Shown: positions 25,534 through 36,039, numbered from the stretch's first letter. The stretch: DNA of 64,000 bases from Viscum album (GCA_963277665.1 OY728166.1:1074676014-1074740013), one strand, 5' to 3'. Made by a program: numbers and translations. The notes: a model not told the origin generated them from the sequence alone.

Positions 25534-26115
25534 GTAAAGATTTTATATCTAATGAGATAGACATGGCTGGAATGGTAGGTTATACCGGTTCAGTGAAATA
25601 GGACTGAAACGAGGGTTACTCGATTCAGAAAGGGACTTTGTCCACTAAGATAGTCTTCAAAATGAGTCTTGACTAAAAATAAATGATTCTCTACGATTAT
25701 GTGTGAATGCCACAATGTTTCATGTTTTAAGTTATGATTATTGTGATTACATTTCACTACCATGATTTATCCCATGTTATGAAATTATGCTCTCTTTTGC
25801 AGGTTATGATTTCCAAAATGTTATGTTCTTATGAATACGATGTGATTGATATTTCTTTCGTTTACCCTTACTGAGCATTTGAGCTCACCCTTTTATGTTT
25901 TCTTTTCCCCAGGATATAAAGAAAGGTTTTAGGTAAAAAAAGGAAGATCTTTAAGGGAGATGTTGAAGATCTTTCACCACGATTAGAAGATTTTATTCCA
26001 AGTTTCCAAAGACACTAAACTATTACGATCCTTGTGTGTGTTTTTTTGTTATGTACTAAGTATTCCGCAAAAGTAATGTAAATTCCATGTAAGTCAGGCT
26101 TCGGGTCTCTACAGT

Positions 26116-26127
26116 TGGTATCAGAGG
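26116..26127 (+). promoter_or_regulatory. Primer-binding site of B
   Basis: TGGTATCAGAGG, two bases after the LTR end GGTCTCTACA. Matches the initiator-Met-tRNA site except at the last base. Confidence 0.9.
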
Positions 26128-26373
26128 AAAGGTTTAGTCAACCTTTGGAAACTAGGATGCGAAAACGTTAGTGAGATCCCTAGAGATATTTCTAAGGTAT
26201 GTCTAGGGATGTCCCTAAGGTTAAGTATACGTATAGGTTATAGTACTATAATTACGCTAACGATCATAGAATTAAACCTAAGATGTTAGATATTGAAGGT
26301 ACTCCCCCTTTATTAGGTTGTTTTCTGTAGCATGATTTTTTCCTCTCACGCTATTCTTTTTGGGTTTTAGACG

Positions 26374-27090
26374 ATGGCTGGAACCCGAAGGAACCGTGTT
26401 GATCAATGCAATGGACAATGCAATTATTGTCCTCCTGAACAAACAAATGTTATGGGCGATGGAGTGAAAAATCTTATTTCTATACTTACACAAGCTATGA
26501 ATCATTCTGGACTTCCAAATGAGCAGAGAAAGGAACAGTATTCTATTGAGTCCTTCATGAGGCAGCGTCCGCCTTCTTTCAGTGGGTCTACTGATCCATT
26601 AGTTGATGAACAATGGATTAGTACTACTGAAAAGATATTTTCGGTTCTTCAATGTTCTGAAGATGATAAAGTCATCCTATCAGTGTATCGTTTGGAAGGA
26701 GATGCTGATCAATGGTGGAATCTTATCAAGAATACGAGGCAAAGAGATGAAATTGAGTCCATGGAATGGGACAAGTTCAAGAACTTATTTTTCAATAAGT
26801 ACTTCCCTCGTATTCTTCGAACAAAGATGGAGAAGGAGTTTCTTGAACTAAAGCAAAAGGATGATGAATCTGTTGGTATATACGAAGCGAATTTTACAAG
26901 ACTTGCAAGGTATGCCTCTGGCATTATCATCCAACCTGAAAGTAAAGTTGATCGATTTTTCAGTGGCTTAAAACCAAGTCTTCGAAGGGCATTAGCTATA
27001 AGAGACTTCAGTAGCTATGAAGAAATTGTGAGTTGTGCTATCAAGGTAGAAATAGAAGTTGGTGTTACATATCCATCTCATGGTTTTTGA
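26374..27090 (+). CDS. gag: Gag capsid part of element B
   Basis: 238-residue ORF starting MAGTRRNRVDQ. It forms the virus-like-particle shell and needs no partner enzyme to do so. Residues about 50-215 are the plant retrotransposon gag domain: SFMRQRPPSFSGSTDP near 50-65, QWISTTEKIF near 70, VYRLEGDADQWWNLI near 105-120, EWDKFKNLFFNKYFP near 130-145, FLELKQKD and YEANFTRLARYA near 155-180, and FFSGLKPSLRRAL near 195-207. It ends at TGA (27088) right after the capsid, and the zinc knuckles follow in the +1 frame. The older element A reads through this point in one frame, so B either has a one-base insertion or depends on a frameshift. The AUG lies in the TTTTAGACGATGGC context about 260 bp after the primer site. 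Confidence 0.85.
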   Translation: MAGTRRNRVDQCNGQCNYCPPEQTNVMGDGVKNLISILTQAMNHSGLPNEQRKEQYSIESFMRQRPPSFSGSTDPLVDEQWISTTEKIFSVLQCSEDDKVILSVYRLEGDADQWWNLIKNTRQRDEIESMEWDKFKNLFFNKYFPRILRTKMEKEFLELKQKDDESVGIYEANFTRLARYASGIIIQPESKVDRFFSGLKPSLRRALAIRDFSSYEEIVSCAIKVEIEVGVTYPSHGF

Positions 27091-27490
27091 CAAGAAACGA
27101 AAGATGGAGTTCAAGGAGAAATCTCAAAATAATGGTGAAAAGAAGATGAATGTTTCCTTATGCACAAAGTGTGGAAAGAAGCATGGTGGAGATTGTCTTA
27201 AAGGGACTAGAAAATATTTCAAGTGTGGAAAAGAAGGTCATCGAGTAGGTGAGTGTCGAAGTAATGGAAAAATGGTTTCTAATGATGTGAATAAAGAAAA
27301 CACTGCAGAGAACGCACCACCAACACTTCAATGCTTCAAGTGCAAGGAAATGGGGCATTATGCTAATAAATGCCCTAATCCAAGGGTTAGTGATGATCAA
27401 AATGAGCAACCACTGAAGGCAAAGGACAAAGGGAAGTCACATGCGATCACTATTGGCAATGTTGAATATGACAACGATGTGGTGGAATGA
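27059..27490 (+). CDS. gag: Gag nucleocapsid part of element B, +1 frame
   Basis: The 143-residue open frame overlaps the capsid ORF. Only the part after about 27085 is homologous to gag. It carries three cysteine-rich knuckles: CTKCGKKHGGDC (modified, C-x2-C-x4-G-x2-C), CGKEGHRVGEC preceded by FKC, and CFKCKEMGHYANKC. These are RNA-binding and match the order of knuckles in the C-element gag. A lysine-rich linker and an acidic tail (NVEYDNDVVE) follow, then TGA. Nothing of a protease follows, unlike element C. The frame is probably expressed only as the 3' part of a Gag; its own first ATG (27059) lies inside the capsid frame and need not be used. Confidence 0.75.
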   Translation: MVLHIHLMVFDKKRKMEFKEKSQNNGEKKMNVSLCTKCGKKHGGDCLKGTRKYFKCGKEGHRVGECRSNGKMVSNDVNKENTAENAPPTLQCFKCKEMGHYANKCPNPRVSDDQNEQPLKAKDKGKSHAITIGNVEYDNDVVE

Positions 27491-28795
27491 TTAAGTGTTT
27501 ATGTAATGGGATTCCAAAATAATGTTGTATCATTGAGTATTGCAATGTTTATTGATGTGGTATTCAACGTGATTGAGATATTTATTTGTAATGTGGATGA
27601 TATGTGCATAATGAAGGGATAAGGAGAAAATGAAATGTTTGACAGTATTCATGAGCTCATGATTGATATAGGGACTAAGTGATATCATGGTTTGAGTATA
27701 TAGAATTTTGAGGATTTTAGTATGTGAAAAGTGTTAACTTTTAACTGCATTCAAGTTTTCACTATGGTTCAATGGGTATTCAAGAGAATACATTATTAAG
27801 TCCTTTGAATGTTTGGAATGTGACCAACATAACATATCTTATGATATATGGGGATCGACGATGGTGTTAAATCTCTGGTAATCGTTTTCACTATGTTATG
27901 AGAGTGGACTGCAGTATTATGGATAAGCCTAAAGATTGGAATGGACATAAGTTAGTATTGTTTAAGGACAGAAGTTTTCTTGATATTATTGATGGGATGA
28001 TATAGTAATACAGTTTTAGAAAAAGGACAACCTGCAGGACGGGCGACAACCCATCACGTCGGACAAGGATATGGGAATCGAACCCACAACTGAAGTGCGA
28101 CTGGCCTTTATCGCCTACCACTGGCCTAGAGGAAGTCCTTGTTTAGTAGAAACTTGTTTTATTATATTAAGCAGTATGATATATGAAGTATAAGTCCATT
28201 TTAGGAACCATATGTGATTAATCTCACTATATATCGACTTATGTATATAATTTTTGCTAACCTTTTGTTTGAGACAGATGGAATGACCCGTCATTCTATC
28301 ACATGATCTGCTAACACTTCACGAATAACAAATTCAACTTCATTTATTTAAGAGATGAAGTGTAAATTGTTCAAGGAATGAACAACAGGGAGATTGTACC
28401 AAAATAAAGAAAGTATTTATTCTAATTCAAATTTTCAACTTTAGTGAAATGATCCTGAAAGCCAAAAATGTTGTCCTAGTGATCTTATACCTGATGAATC
28501 AGATGGTACCTTAGATCATCACAAATTTATGGCTTTGTGATTGCTGGCTTTTCCATAGCCATGTTCTCTACCACTCTCCATCAGAACATGATGGTTAGAT
28601 TTTTCTTCTATATCCATATTTTCACCTATGTGGAAACCCAATGATTATGTTATTTGGGTAACCGTTACGTTTCATACATTCTTTTTTAAAGATTGGTTTT
28701 GGTATTCCTTTTTACGATGTGTGTTTCTATTAAAGAAACTTTCGAATAGTAAACCATTTATAACCCCGACGAATTTTGAGGGCGAAATTCATTTT
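27491..28795 (+). other. Non-coding 3' internal region of B
   Basis: About 1.3 kb between gag and the polypurine tract. No ORF resembles a retroelement enzyme. The stretches near 28180-28260 and 28500-28800 align with elements A and R, so this is inherited sequence and not recent deletion debris. It holds the SINE at 28023-28140. Confidence 0.75.
28023..28140 (-). mobile_element. tRNA-derived SINE
   Basis: On the minus strand, a tRNA-like head starting near 28138 contains an A box (TAGGCCAGTGGTAGG, 28128-28114) and, about 30 bases on, a B box (GGTTCGATTCCC, 28084-28073), the two internal RNA polymerase III promoter elements. A short tRNA-unrelated body follows and ends in a T run at about 28025. 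The flanks GTTTTAGAAA (28013-28022) and GTTTAGTAGAAA (28141-28152) look like an imperfect target duplication. Element A lacks this block. The tRNA arms do not fold cleanly, so it is a short SINE and not a tRNA gene. Confidence 0.7.
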
Positions 28796-28808
28796 AAGGG
28801 GGGTAGAA
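28796..28808 (+). promoter_or_regulatory. Polypurine tract of B
   Basis: AAGGGGGGTAGAA immediately before the 3' LTR, the expected plus-strand priming site. Confidence 0.85.
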
Positions 28809-30650
28809 TGTAACAACCCAAGATTTTATGAAAAATATTCTTTTTAATTTCACTAATGTCTTGTGTTGTATGCAACACAAAAAGGAGCTTGCACAACACG
28901 CATCCTTTACTTGCCTTGCATTACACGCAATCGCAACCTTCCTCGATAGCGTGTGTAGTACGTAATACTGAGTTTCACGAAACAACGATATGCTATTAAA
29001 ATATTATTAAAACTAGCCGTTATGAATAGTAATAACCACTTTTTAAATTTTAGAAAATTTATCTCTCAAAATGGACTTTATTTTTGGATTCGGAGTATCG
29101 AATTTAGCCTAAGGTGAAATTTTGGTACTTTTTGGATAACTTTCATATTCTGATGAATAGTGAAAATTACTAAATTATAATTAAAAACAACTTTTTTAAT
29201 CGAAATAATTAATAGTGATAAATTATTAATTTTAGTGGTTTTAAAGTATATTTAGAATATATTTTTACAATTTAATACAATGTTGGTCATTGGATGTAAT
29301 TGCACATTTAAACCAGACATAAACAAGTGTCAATCTTTTGATAGATATTGTTTCTTAAAAACACGCTATTTGTTTTAACAGCGGGATTTAATTATAAAAT
29401 TAATTAATGCAACTTCTATGTTATGAATTTGGTAAAATAGACTTCATTTTTGAATTCATAATATGAAATATAGCTTAGGATGAAATTTTGGCATTTTTCT
29501 GAAAACCTTTATTTTTTGATGAATAGTGAAACTACTAAGTGGTAGTTAAAAAAACTGAATTTTTCATAAAACTTGATTTTACCGCTTCTGTGAATGGAAT
29601 TTCAAAAATCCGAGAGACACGGTTGATGTTAGTAAGTAAAATGTGGTTCAATGAGATGAAAATAATTTTTGGTGAATAGTAACTTTTTTACAATTATTTA
29701 CCACGGTTAAAAGTAAATAGGGTAATTAAGGGTAAAAATGATATTAATATTACCCTAACACATGTCCTAATCCTATTGGACAAGTGTATCTCGACGAAAA
29801 ACAACCTTAAGTGTAAAATATTATCATTTAGGCCCACTTGGATTAGATTAGGACATTTATTAATATTTAATTCAAAGAAGAGTTAAAAGAGTTAAAATCA
29901 AAGTTTATTTACTAAAACATTTTTAATATAGGGTTATACATAAGATACATTCGATTGTAAATATTCATTAGAAAGATAAAGATATTTCCTACATAATGAT
30001 ATTTTATTTGTAATTTTTAGACATCAAATAATTTAATTTATTTATGACACAAAGATGATGCAGTAATTATCTTATTAATGAAATATTGACATAATTGATA
30101 TTATAAATACCAAAATAAATGTAATTTTAGACTTTTTATAAATTCCACTAATTTTCTAGGTTACTATGATATATTATTTTTGATTTAATAAACTTGGTTC
30201 GAACATATGATTCTGTTATGACTTTCACAAAAATCATATATCAAATAGTGTCAAAATTGACACAAAATAGTTTTTAAATCAAATATTATATTACTAATTG
30301 TTATTTTATTCCTAAAAATCTAAGGTTCGGCCAAATGACTTAGATAAGGATATATATATTAATAATAAACAATTTGGGGTTCGTTTGGCATGTTATAGTA
30401 AGTGTATTAACCATATAGTGAAAGAAAACAAAAAGACACGGTAAAAGTTAAATTATTTAACTTAGAGTTAAATCTAATTGATAAGGTTAAAATAATAACC
30501 TAAACTTGTCTAAATCCTATTGGTTGATAGGATTTCGACCCATCCCCACTTTGGCTTCTAAATAAGACCCTTTGGAACCATTATATACCTATTTTGACTT
30601 TAATATAAAATAATATTTTGGGATATTCCTAAGGTGCCCCTCTCCTCCCT

Positions 30651-30658
30651 TATAAAAG
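30651..30658 (+). promoter_or_regulatory. TATA box, B 3' LTR
   Basis: TATAAAAG, the counterpart of 23738-23745. It could drive read-out into the R LTR downstream. Confidence 0.7.
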
Positions 30659-30993
30659 GGCACCTCCTCCCCCTCATCCTCACACCAATTTGAGCACTCA
30701 AGATCGGCCAACCCCTTCCAAAATCTCTTCTCCAATTCCCTAGAAACATCCTAGAGGTTCTGGTCTTCCTCAAAGACCAATTTTAGTGCCGTAAGCGGAG
30801 GTCTCAAAGAGGCGCTTCAAAGAAGAGGTAATTACCATTACCAATTGTTTCATCTTTATTTCTTCTTCCTCTTCTTCTTCTTAGGTTGTTTCATTATGAA
30901 GTAATAACATCAGTATCACTCATATACTGATGTGTTATTATAAGTATGAAACAACCCTATTTCACCATCTATCCATCCTATGGAAAAAGAAAT

Positions 30994-31038
30994 CACCGCG
31001 CGTGCGTACGTACGGAATACCGTCTTCACGCCGTGGTG
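30994..31038 (+). promoter_or_regulatory. Leader stem-loop 1, B 3' LTR
   Basis: Copy of 24081-24125. One loop base differs (CGTCTTC here, CGTCTCC there); the stem is unchanged. Confidence 0.75.
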
Positions 31039-31178
31039 TAATCTATTTTCCACCACCACCTTACATGGATGGGTATAATGGTGTAAAGAATAACTATACA
31101 TAGTTATTACAACATAATATTGATTCTGATATATTGTATAATCCACTCCAATTCAATTAAATATTTATGGAAATGATA

Positions 31179-31225
31179 TCATCGCTCGTGCGTACGTACG
31201 GACTACCGTCTCCACGACACGATGA
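31179..31225 (+). promoter_or_regulatory. Leader stem-loop 2, B 3' LTR
   Basis: Copy of 24266-24312. One stem base has changed (CACGACACGATGA), which breaks a single pair. Confidence 0.75.
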
Positions 31226-31385
31226 TATTCATTCTCCATGTTAACCATTTAAGAATGATTATAAAGTATATATAAGAAATAATAATGAAATATATGACAT
31301 TATAAAGCTACTGGATTTATGTATATATATATATATATATGTATTTCATCTACTTACTTCCATTCAAGACAATAAGGAAAGGAAA

Positions 31386-31431
31386 ACAGCGTTCATGCGT
31401 ACGTACGGACTACCGTCTCCATGAACGGTGT
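31386..31431 (+). promoter_or_regulatory. Leader stem-loop 3, B 3' LTR
   Basis: Copy of 24471-24516, unchanged. Confidence 0.75.
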
Positions 31432-31964
31432 TTTTCATTTCATTTATATATCTATTATATATATATATATACTGAATATATATGATATATAAATCATATT
31501 TTATATTCTGGAAGTAAGTAAATCATGATATAAGTAATAATAATATCAAGAACAACAAGTCAAAACACCTACGATAAATGAAACGATTTTACCCAAAACG
31601 CTTCTTTAACATGGAATTTACAAAAGAACGGGTAATATAATGTCATAAGTGAACAATATATGATATCATAACAATGAATAAGATAATGTAATAAGTAAAT
31701 GAAATTATTTAAATCATTATACACGACGTTCGGACACATACGAAGCAAATCGGATCTAAGGTAAGGGAAATATCACAATCTCATTTTTATCTGAGATTGT
31801 TTATTCGTAAGTATTTACTAGGGTGTATTTTATCATCCACATCCATGTTTTATCAATATGTAATATTACTTCCATCCACCTACAATTTTTTAAATCCATT
31901 TTTACCCTTCGGTGAGTTTTTAGTAATATGTATGAAAAGAATCTTTTGTCATTGTTCATACGAG

Positions 31965-31993
31965 GTACTTTTTGACTTTTCCGACAAAAGTAC
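31965..31993 (+). promoter_or_regulatory. Leader hairpin II, B 3' LTR
   Basis: Identical to 25050-25078 in stem and loop. Confidence 0.6.
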
Positions 31994-32435
31994 GAAGATT
32001 GTTTTTTTAATTAATACGGCATGAATGTATTTTTAAAACATTATTTCCAAGAAACTTCCTTTACAAGTTATCAAGTTTATTTTTAATCAACTTCTTTTAT
32101 TTTAAAGTCATATGATATGTTATGAAAGGAAAAATGTTTTTGAAGTAGAAAGGATATTTTCCTCAAGAACGGAGTTCAAGTATATTATCAAAATTATTTT
32201 CCATCTAAGATAATAAAAGGGTTCTATTTTTATCCCTATTATTACATTGGTTTGATTATGTTGTGATGGAAATATTTTTATGAATTCCTTTATCTTATAT
32301 GAACTGTTTTATGATATCATGTTGTTTAAGAATCCCATTTTTATTACATGGGTTACGCTATGATGTATGTTTTATGATTATGTGGCACACATAAGAAAGG
32401 ATTCATTATAAGATGGGTGGGACCTATATCTCCCT

Positions 32436-32447
32436 CCAATGCATTGG
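32436..32447 (+). promoter_or_regulatory. Conserved 12-bp palindrome, B 3' LTR
   Basis: CCAATGCATTGG, the counterpart of 25522-25533. Confidence 0.65.
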
Positions 32448-33027
32448 GTAAAGATTTTATATCTCATGAGATAGACATGGCTGGAATGGTAGGTTATACC
32501 GGTTCAGTGAAACAGGACTGAAACGAGGGTTACTCGATTCAGAAAGGGACTTTGTCCACTAAGATAGTCTTGGAAATGAGTCTTGACTAACAAGAAATGA
32601 TTCTCTATGATTATGTGTGAATGCCACAAAGTTTCATGTTTTATGTTATGATTATTGTGATTACATTTCACTACCATGATTTATCCCATGTTATGAAATT
32701 ATGCTCTCTTTTGCAGGTTATGATTTCCAAAATGTTATGTTCTTATGAATACGATGTGATTGATATTTATTTCGTTTACCCTTACTGAGCATTTGAGCTC
32801 ACCCTTTTATGTTTTCTTTTCCCCAGGATATAAAGAATGGTTTTAGGTAAAAAAAGGAAGATCTTTAAGGGAGATGTTGAAGATCTTCCACCACGATTAG
32901 AAGATTTTATTCCGAGTTTCCAAAGACACTAAACTATTACGATCCTTGTGAGTGTGTTTTTGTTATGTACTAAGTATTCCGCAAAAGTAATGTAAAGTCC
33001 ATGTAAGTCAGGCTTCAGGTCTCTACA

Positions 33028-33032
33028 TCATG
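33028..33032. repeat. Target-site duplication of B, right copy
   Basis: TCATG, identical to 21892-21896. Confidence 0.9.
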
Positions 33033-33698
33033 AGTAGTGGTATTTATAGTGGACGAGAGGGGTGTTCTCTTATTATTATATTTATTAGTTTATTAATTTA
33101 GGAACATAATATGAATAGTTTAAGTATTATGACTAAATATATTAAAATAATAATGTATTGATTTATATTATGGGCTTACATTGCTAATAAATTATATATG
33201 AATCAATAAATCATGTATTTGTAAAATATCGTAAATTACAATATTTCAATATTCACCAAAAATCCCAAAATCTCATGAAAAGAAAAAAAAATTCCCTAAG
33301 ATAATTTTGATATTCCACTTTTAAAAATGAATTTTATTTTTTATTAGAATTTATTAAAGTTTCAAAATTTTGTTTCATAACAAGTATTCCATTAAAATTT
33401 TTAAAATGTCCATAAGAAAAATATAGCCTTTTAATATGTAAAATTGGATTCATTATTATCTTATGATTATAAAATCATTTGTATTATTGTAAACAAATTA
33501 GTTAAATTTAAAATATATTAATTTCATAAATTCATTAATAATATTCATTCTAATCAATTTAATGGAATGGTTAAAGTTTTGGTTTTAAATAATGATATTT
33601 TGTTATATATATTTAATCATTTAAGCATGGTGTTGTGTGAAACCTATACTGTTTTTGAAATTAAAAAGTTACATACCATAAAATCACAGTGCGTTATA
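33033..33698 (-). repeat. 5' LTR of R, last piece
   Basis: Resumes after element B (AGTAGTGGTATTTATAG here, ATGAGGGGTGTTATTTATAG type near 5845) and ends at 33698 with the decayed minus-strand start TATAACGCAC, followed by the target duplication GGAGT. Confidence 0.8.
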
Positions 33699-33703
33699 GG
33701 AGT
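33699..33703. repeat. Target-site duplication of R, right copy
   Basis: GGAGT, identical to 3328-3332. The 40 bp that follow, up to 33743, are either the rest of the older element that R entered or unrelated flank; I see nothing in them. Confidence 0.85.
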
Positions 33704-33743
33704 TAATAATCAATATACATAGTGAAAATATTATTGACAAAAT

Positions 33744-35353
33744 TAAAGGACCGTGGAACATCCTGAGAGGGGAGGGGTGAATCATGGTGTCAACTTTTAC
33801 TTCAAAAGTGACAGATCTTGTTCCCATATTTGTAAGAACCTGTTAAACCTATCTGATGATAATTTTTAGCAATTCAAACATTCATACGAATACATACAAC
33901 ATAGTATTTTTACTCTACTCACTAAAATGTTCTAGTCTATGGAGCATATAAATACATTGTTTCAGTCATACATTAACCCACTAATCATCAATAGTTTTGG
34001 AAAACAGAATTTCATACATAGTCTCTCTATTCTAAGAAGACTTATTTTATAATATTTTAGGGATAAAACATTTCCACCCTCAGAACACTTATGTTGACAC
34101 CCCAAGGCCATTTCTTTGAAAGAATTCTTACTCAGTTTAACAACATAAAGTTCACTTCATTATATTTTCATATATTTATTTTTCCCTATGTAGTAAGAGA
34201 CTCTTCATGAACTATAGACATATGTTGATGCACTTTGAAAGCACTTTTCACTTAAAAATGTTGTTTAGAATTACTATTTATGTATATCTTTCTCAAATTC
34301 ATAACAATTGTGGAGAAAATAGCCAATGCGGAACAAAATACCTTCTCCAATAACACTAAGTCATCATATAATTTCACATCATCATGAAAATTCCTTATCC
34401 ATGATACATAGTAATTGGTCAAGACAATAAAAGAATGTCTTTTATGATCAAGCTCAATTTGAATACATATTTCTCAATGAGATTCACATTTATGAATTTA
34501 TAGTGATTTATTCATTTCTCCAATTATTTTAATGTGTAATGAAGTAGGGGTCACCTCATATATATAGGATGGTCCCTTCATGAAGCTCCCATGACTCCAA
34601 CGCATTTTTCATGAACCCTTAAAAAATATCTTCATGAGGCTCCTCTATTCGCGAAGATCTAGTGAGATTTTTTTGTAGTCGCAGAGATTGCTATCAACAC
34701 ATCACACATTCTTGATTCTTAAATTCATAGAGTTTATAAAGAACACCACAAATTCATCGTGAACTCATGAAACTCAACCTTTAAGAAAACTAATCATATA
34801 AAAACCCAATACCTTACAATATTTATGAATATTTTATTCCAGAAAACAAACATTCACAATTCCACCCTCTTTCTATAGACATTGAGCACAAAAAAATTGA
34901 AAAATTCTACCAAAGAACACCAATTTTATTTTTATAGTCATATTTTATTGTAAGATTAAATTTCTTGAAAACTCCCCTATCATCTAAGTGTGTATTAACA
35001 AAAAAACATAAACTAGATTCCATTTACAGAAAGGAAAAGTCCTAATTCAAACAATCTTCCTATTTAAAATTATTATCAATCTATATAAAATATTTAATAA
35101 AGAACCTGTAGCTATCAAAACCTGATACATGAGAAACAAATCATCCAACAATATATGTATATGTGAGAAAATATCAGTGTAGAAAACAATAGGGGAAGCA
35201 TGAGTTTTGTTATTAGGTTTTTTAATTTTTAAATATCTCAAGGTTAAGCACTTACTAATTTCTCATAATAATGAATTCCCATGATGTCATAGAATCATTT
35301 TAGGTTTGTCGAAGTCCTTACAAAAATAAAACTATATAACATTAAATTTATCA
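33744..35353 (-). repeat. 3' LTR of copia element
   Basis: About 1.6 kb. The left end aligns with the inner end of the right LTR (TAAAGGACC here versus TGAAGGACC at 40836). The inner boundary is uncertain: the minus strand has AAAGGGGGATAAT just outside 35353 and GGGGGAAATT just outside 35430, either of which could be the polypurine tract. No ORF. Confidence 0.65.
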
Positions 35354-35599
35354 ATTATCCCCCTTTATAAAGAAAACCAAATGACATATATTTGTACTCT
35401 TAGATCTCAAACCACACTCCCCTAGAACAAATTTCCCCCATAAAACTACATAACTTCCTCAAATACATTAAAATAGTTAACAAAAATGGGGATAGGGGAT
35501 CAAATTTAATTTCATCATTTAATGGGAGGTGGATTAACAATGAGGGTTAATTGATTTTTCTCAAACAAATGTTCTACCAATGACATGGTCTGAATGTAA

Positions 35600-35960
35600 C
35601 CCACTTAGGCATCAGTTCCATCATTCACTATTTTAATCACATATTGTTCAAATTTTTCATTGATGAAATTATATCTGATCTTAGTATGTTTTTTATAAGA
35701 GTGATGAACTAGATTCCTCATAAGATCAAGCATGCTTCTGTTGTCAAATTTCAGCACCAAAGGTTTTTTCACTTCATCACCAATAATAGGAAGTTGTTTC
35801 TTCATCCATAATAGCTGAGTTCAAGAATTTGTAGTAGAGATATAATCTGATCTATCCATGCTAAGAGAAGTGATTTCCAGTTTCTTTCTTAACAATCCCA
35901 CAAATTTATTTCCAATGAAAAATTCACCACCACTTGTAGACTTTCTATCCAACTTGTCTC
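35600..35960 (-). pseudogene. pol: Copia RNase H remnant
   Basis: The minus-strand stretch 35805-35605 (66 residues) reads KFDNRSMLDLMRN then HHSYKKHTKIRYNFI and FEQYVIKIV. This is the C-terminal half of copia RNase H, with the catalytic-site DN, the Asn that follows it, the H-S-x-K-H-I-x-I-x-Y-H-F-type block and the DGTDA ending. The protein would degrade the RNA of the RNA-DNA hybrid during reverse transcription. The upstream part is out of frame, so no product is likely. Confidence 0.8.
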
Positions 35961-36039
35961 CATACCAGTCAGTATCAGAAAAATATAATAACTCAATATA
36001 TATTACTAAAAAAATAATAATCCAAAATTGAGATTTCCT

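Larger units (their letters stand above)
21897..26113 (+). repeat. 5' LTR of element B
   Basis: 4217 bp, TGTAACAGCC...GGTCTCTACA. In order it holds: an imperfect internal direct repeat (about 22152-22290 and 22521-22660, both ending in TGATGAATAGTGAAA); a CT-rich stretch and TATA box (23738); three leader stem-loops (24081-24516) separated by AT-rich spacers including a (TA)n run at 24404-24425; a second hairpin (25050-25078); the palindrome CCAATGCATTGG (25522-25533). From the TATA box to the end is about 2.37 kb, an unusually long transcribed part. Confidence 0.95.
21897..33027 (+). mobile_element. Gag-only LTR retrotransposon B (TR-GAG type, young)
   Basis: 11,131-bp plus-strand element with two nearly identical LTRs (4217 and 4219 bp), a perfect TCATG target duplication, an initiator-Met-tRNA primer site, a clear polypurine tract and only 2695 bp of internal sequence. 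That internal part encodes a Gag and nothing else: no protease, reverse transcriptase, RNase H or integrase. This is the layout known as TR-GAG, a non-autonomous class that needs enzymes from another element. The LTRs make up about three quarters of its length. Within the first 190 bases I count three differences between the LTRs, so the insertion is much younger than A or R. Confidence 0.9.
28809..33027 (+). repeat. 3' LTR of element B
   Basis: 4219 bp, TGTAACAACC...GGTCTCTACA, with the same ordered parts as the 5' LTR: TATA box 30651, stem-loops 30994-31431, hairpin II 31965-31993, palindrome 32436-32447. The minus-strand ORF at 28985-28794 and its 5' LTR twin (22073-21696) are chance ORFs across the LTR start. 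Confidence 0.95.
3333..33698 (-). mobile_element. Gag-only LTR retrotransposon R, interrupted by elements A and B
   Basis: Minus-strand LTR element with 3' LTR at 3333-6515, internal region at 6516-8530 and a 5' LTR in three pieces (8531-8803, 19656-21896, 33033-33698). The bases just outside both ends are GGAGT (3328-3332 and 33699-33703), a perfect 5-bp target duplication. Without the inserts R is about 8.4 kb. The intact LTR is 3183 bp and the three pieces add up to about 3180 bp, which strongly supports the reconstruction. The internal region has only a zinc-knuckle gag trace and no pol. Its 3' non-coding part and polypurine tract resemble those of element B, so R is an older member of the same gag-only lineage. 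Confidence 0.85.

Noticed and set aside
26374..27490. Host zinc-finger gene
   Set aside because: The CCHC knuckles follow a retrotransposon capsid and lie between two LTRs with a primer site and polypurine tract.
28070..28140. Functional tRNA gene
   Set aside because: A and B boxes are present, but the acceptor and anticodon arms do not pair properly and the body continues past the tRNA part. SINE preferred.
35605..35805. Host RNase H-like gene
   Set aside because: Part of the minus-strand copia pol, collinear with YVDD and integrase motifs upstream.
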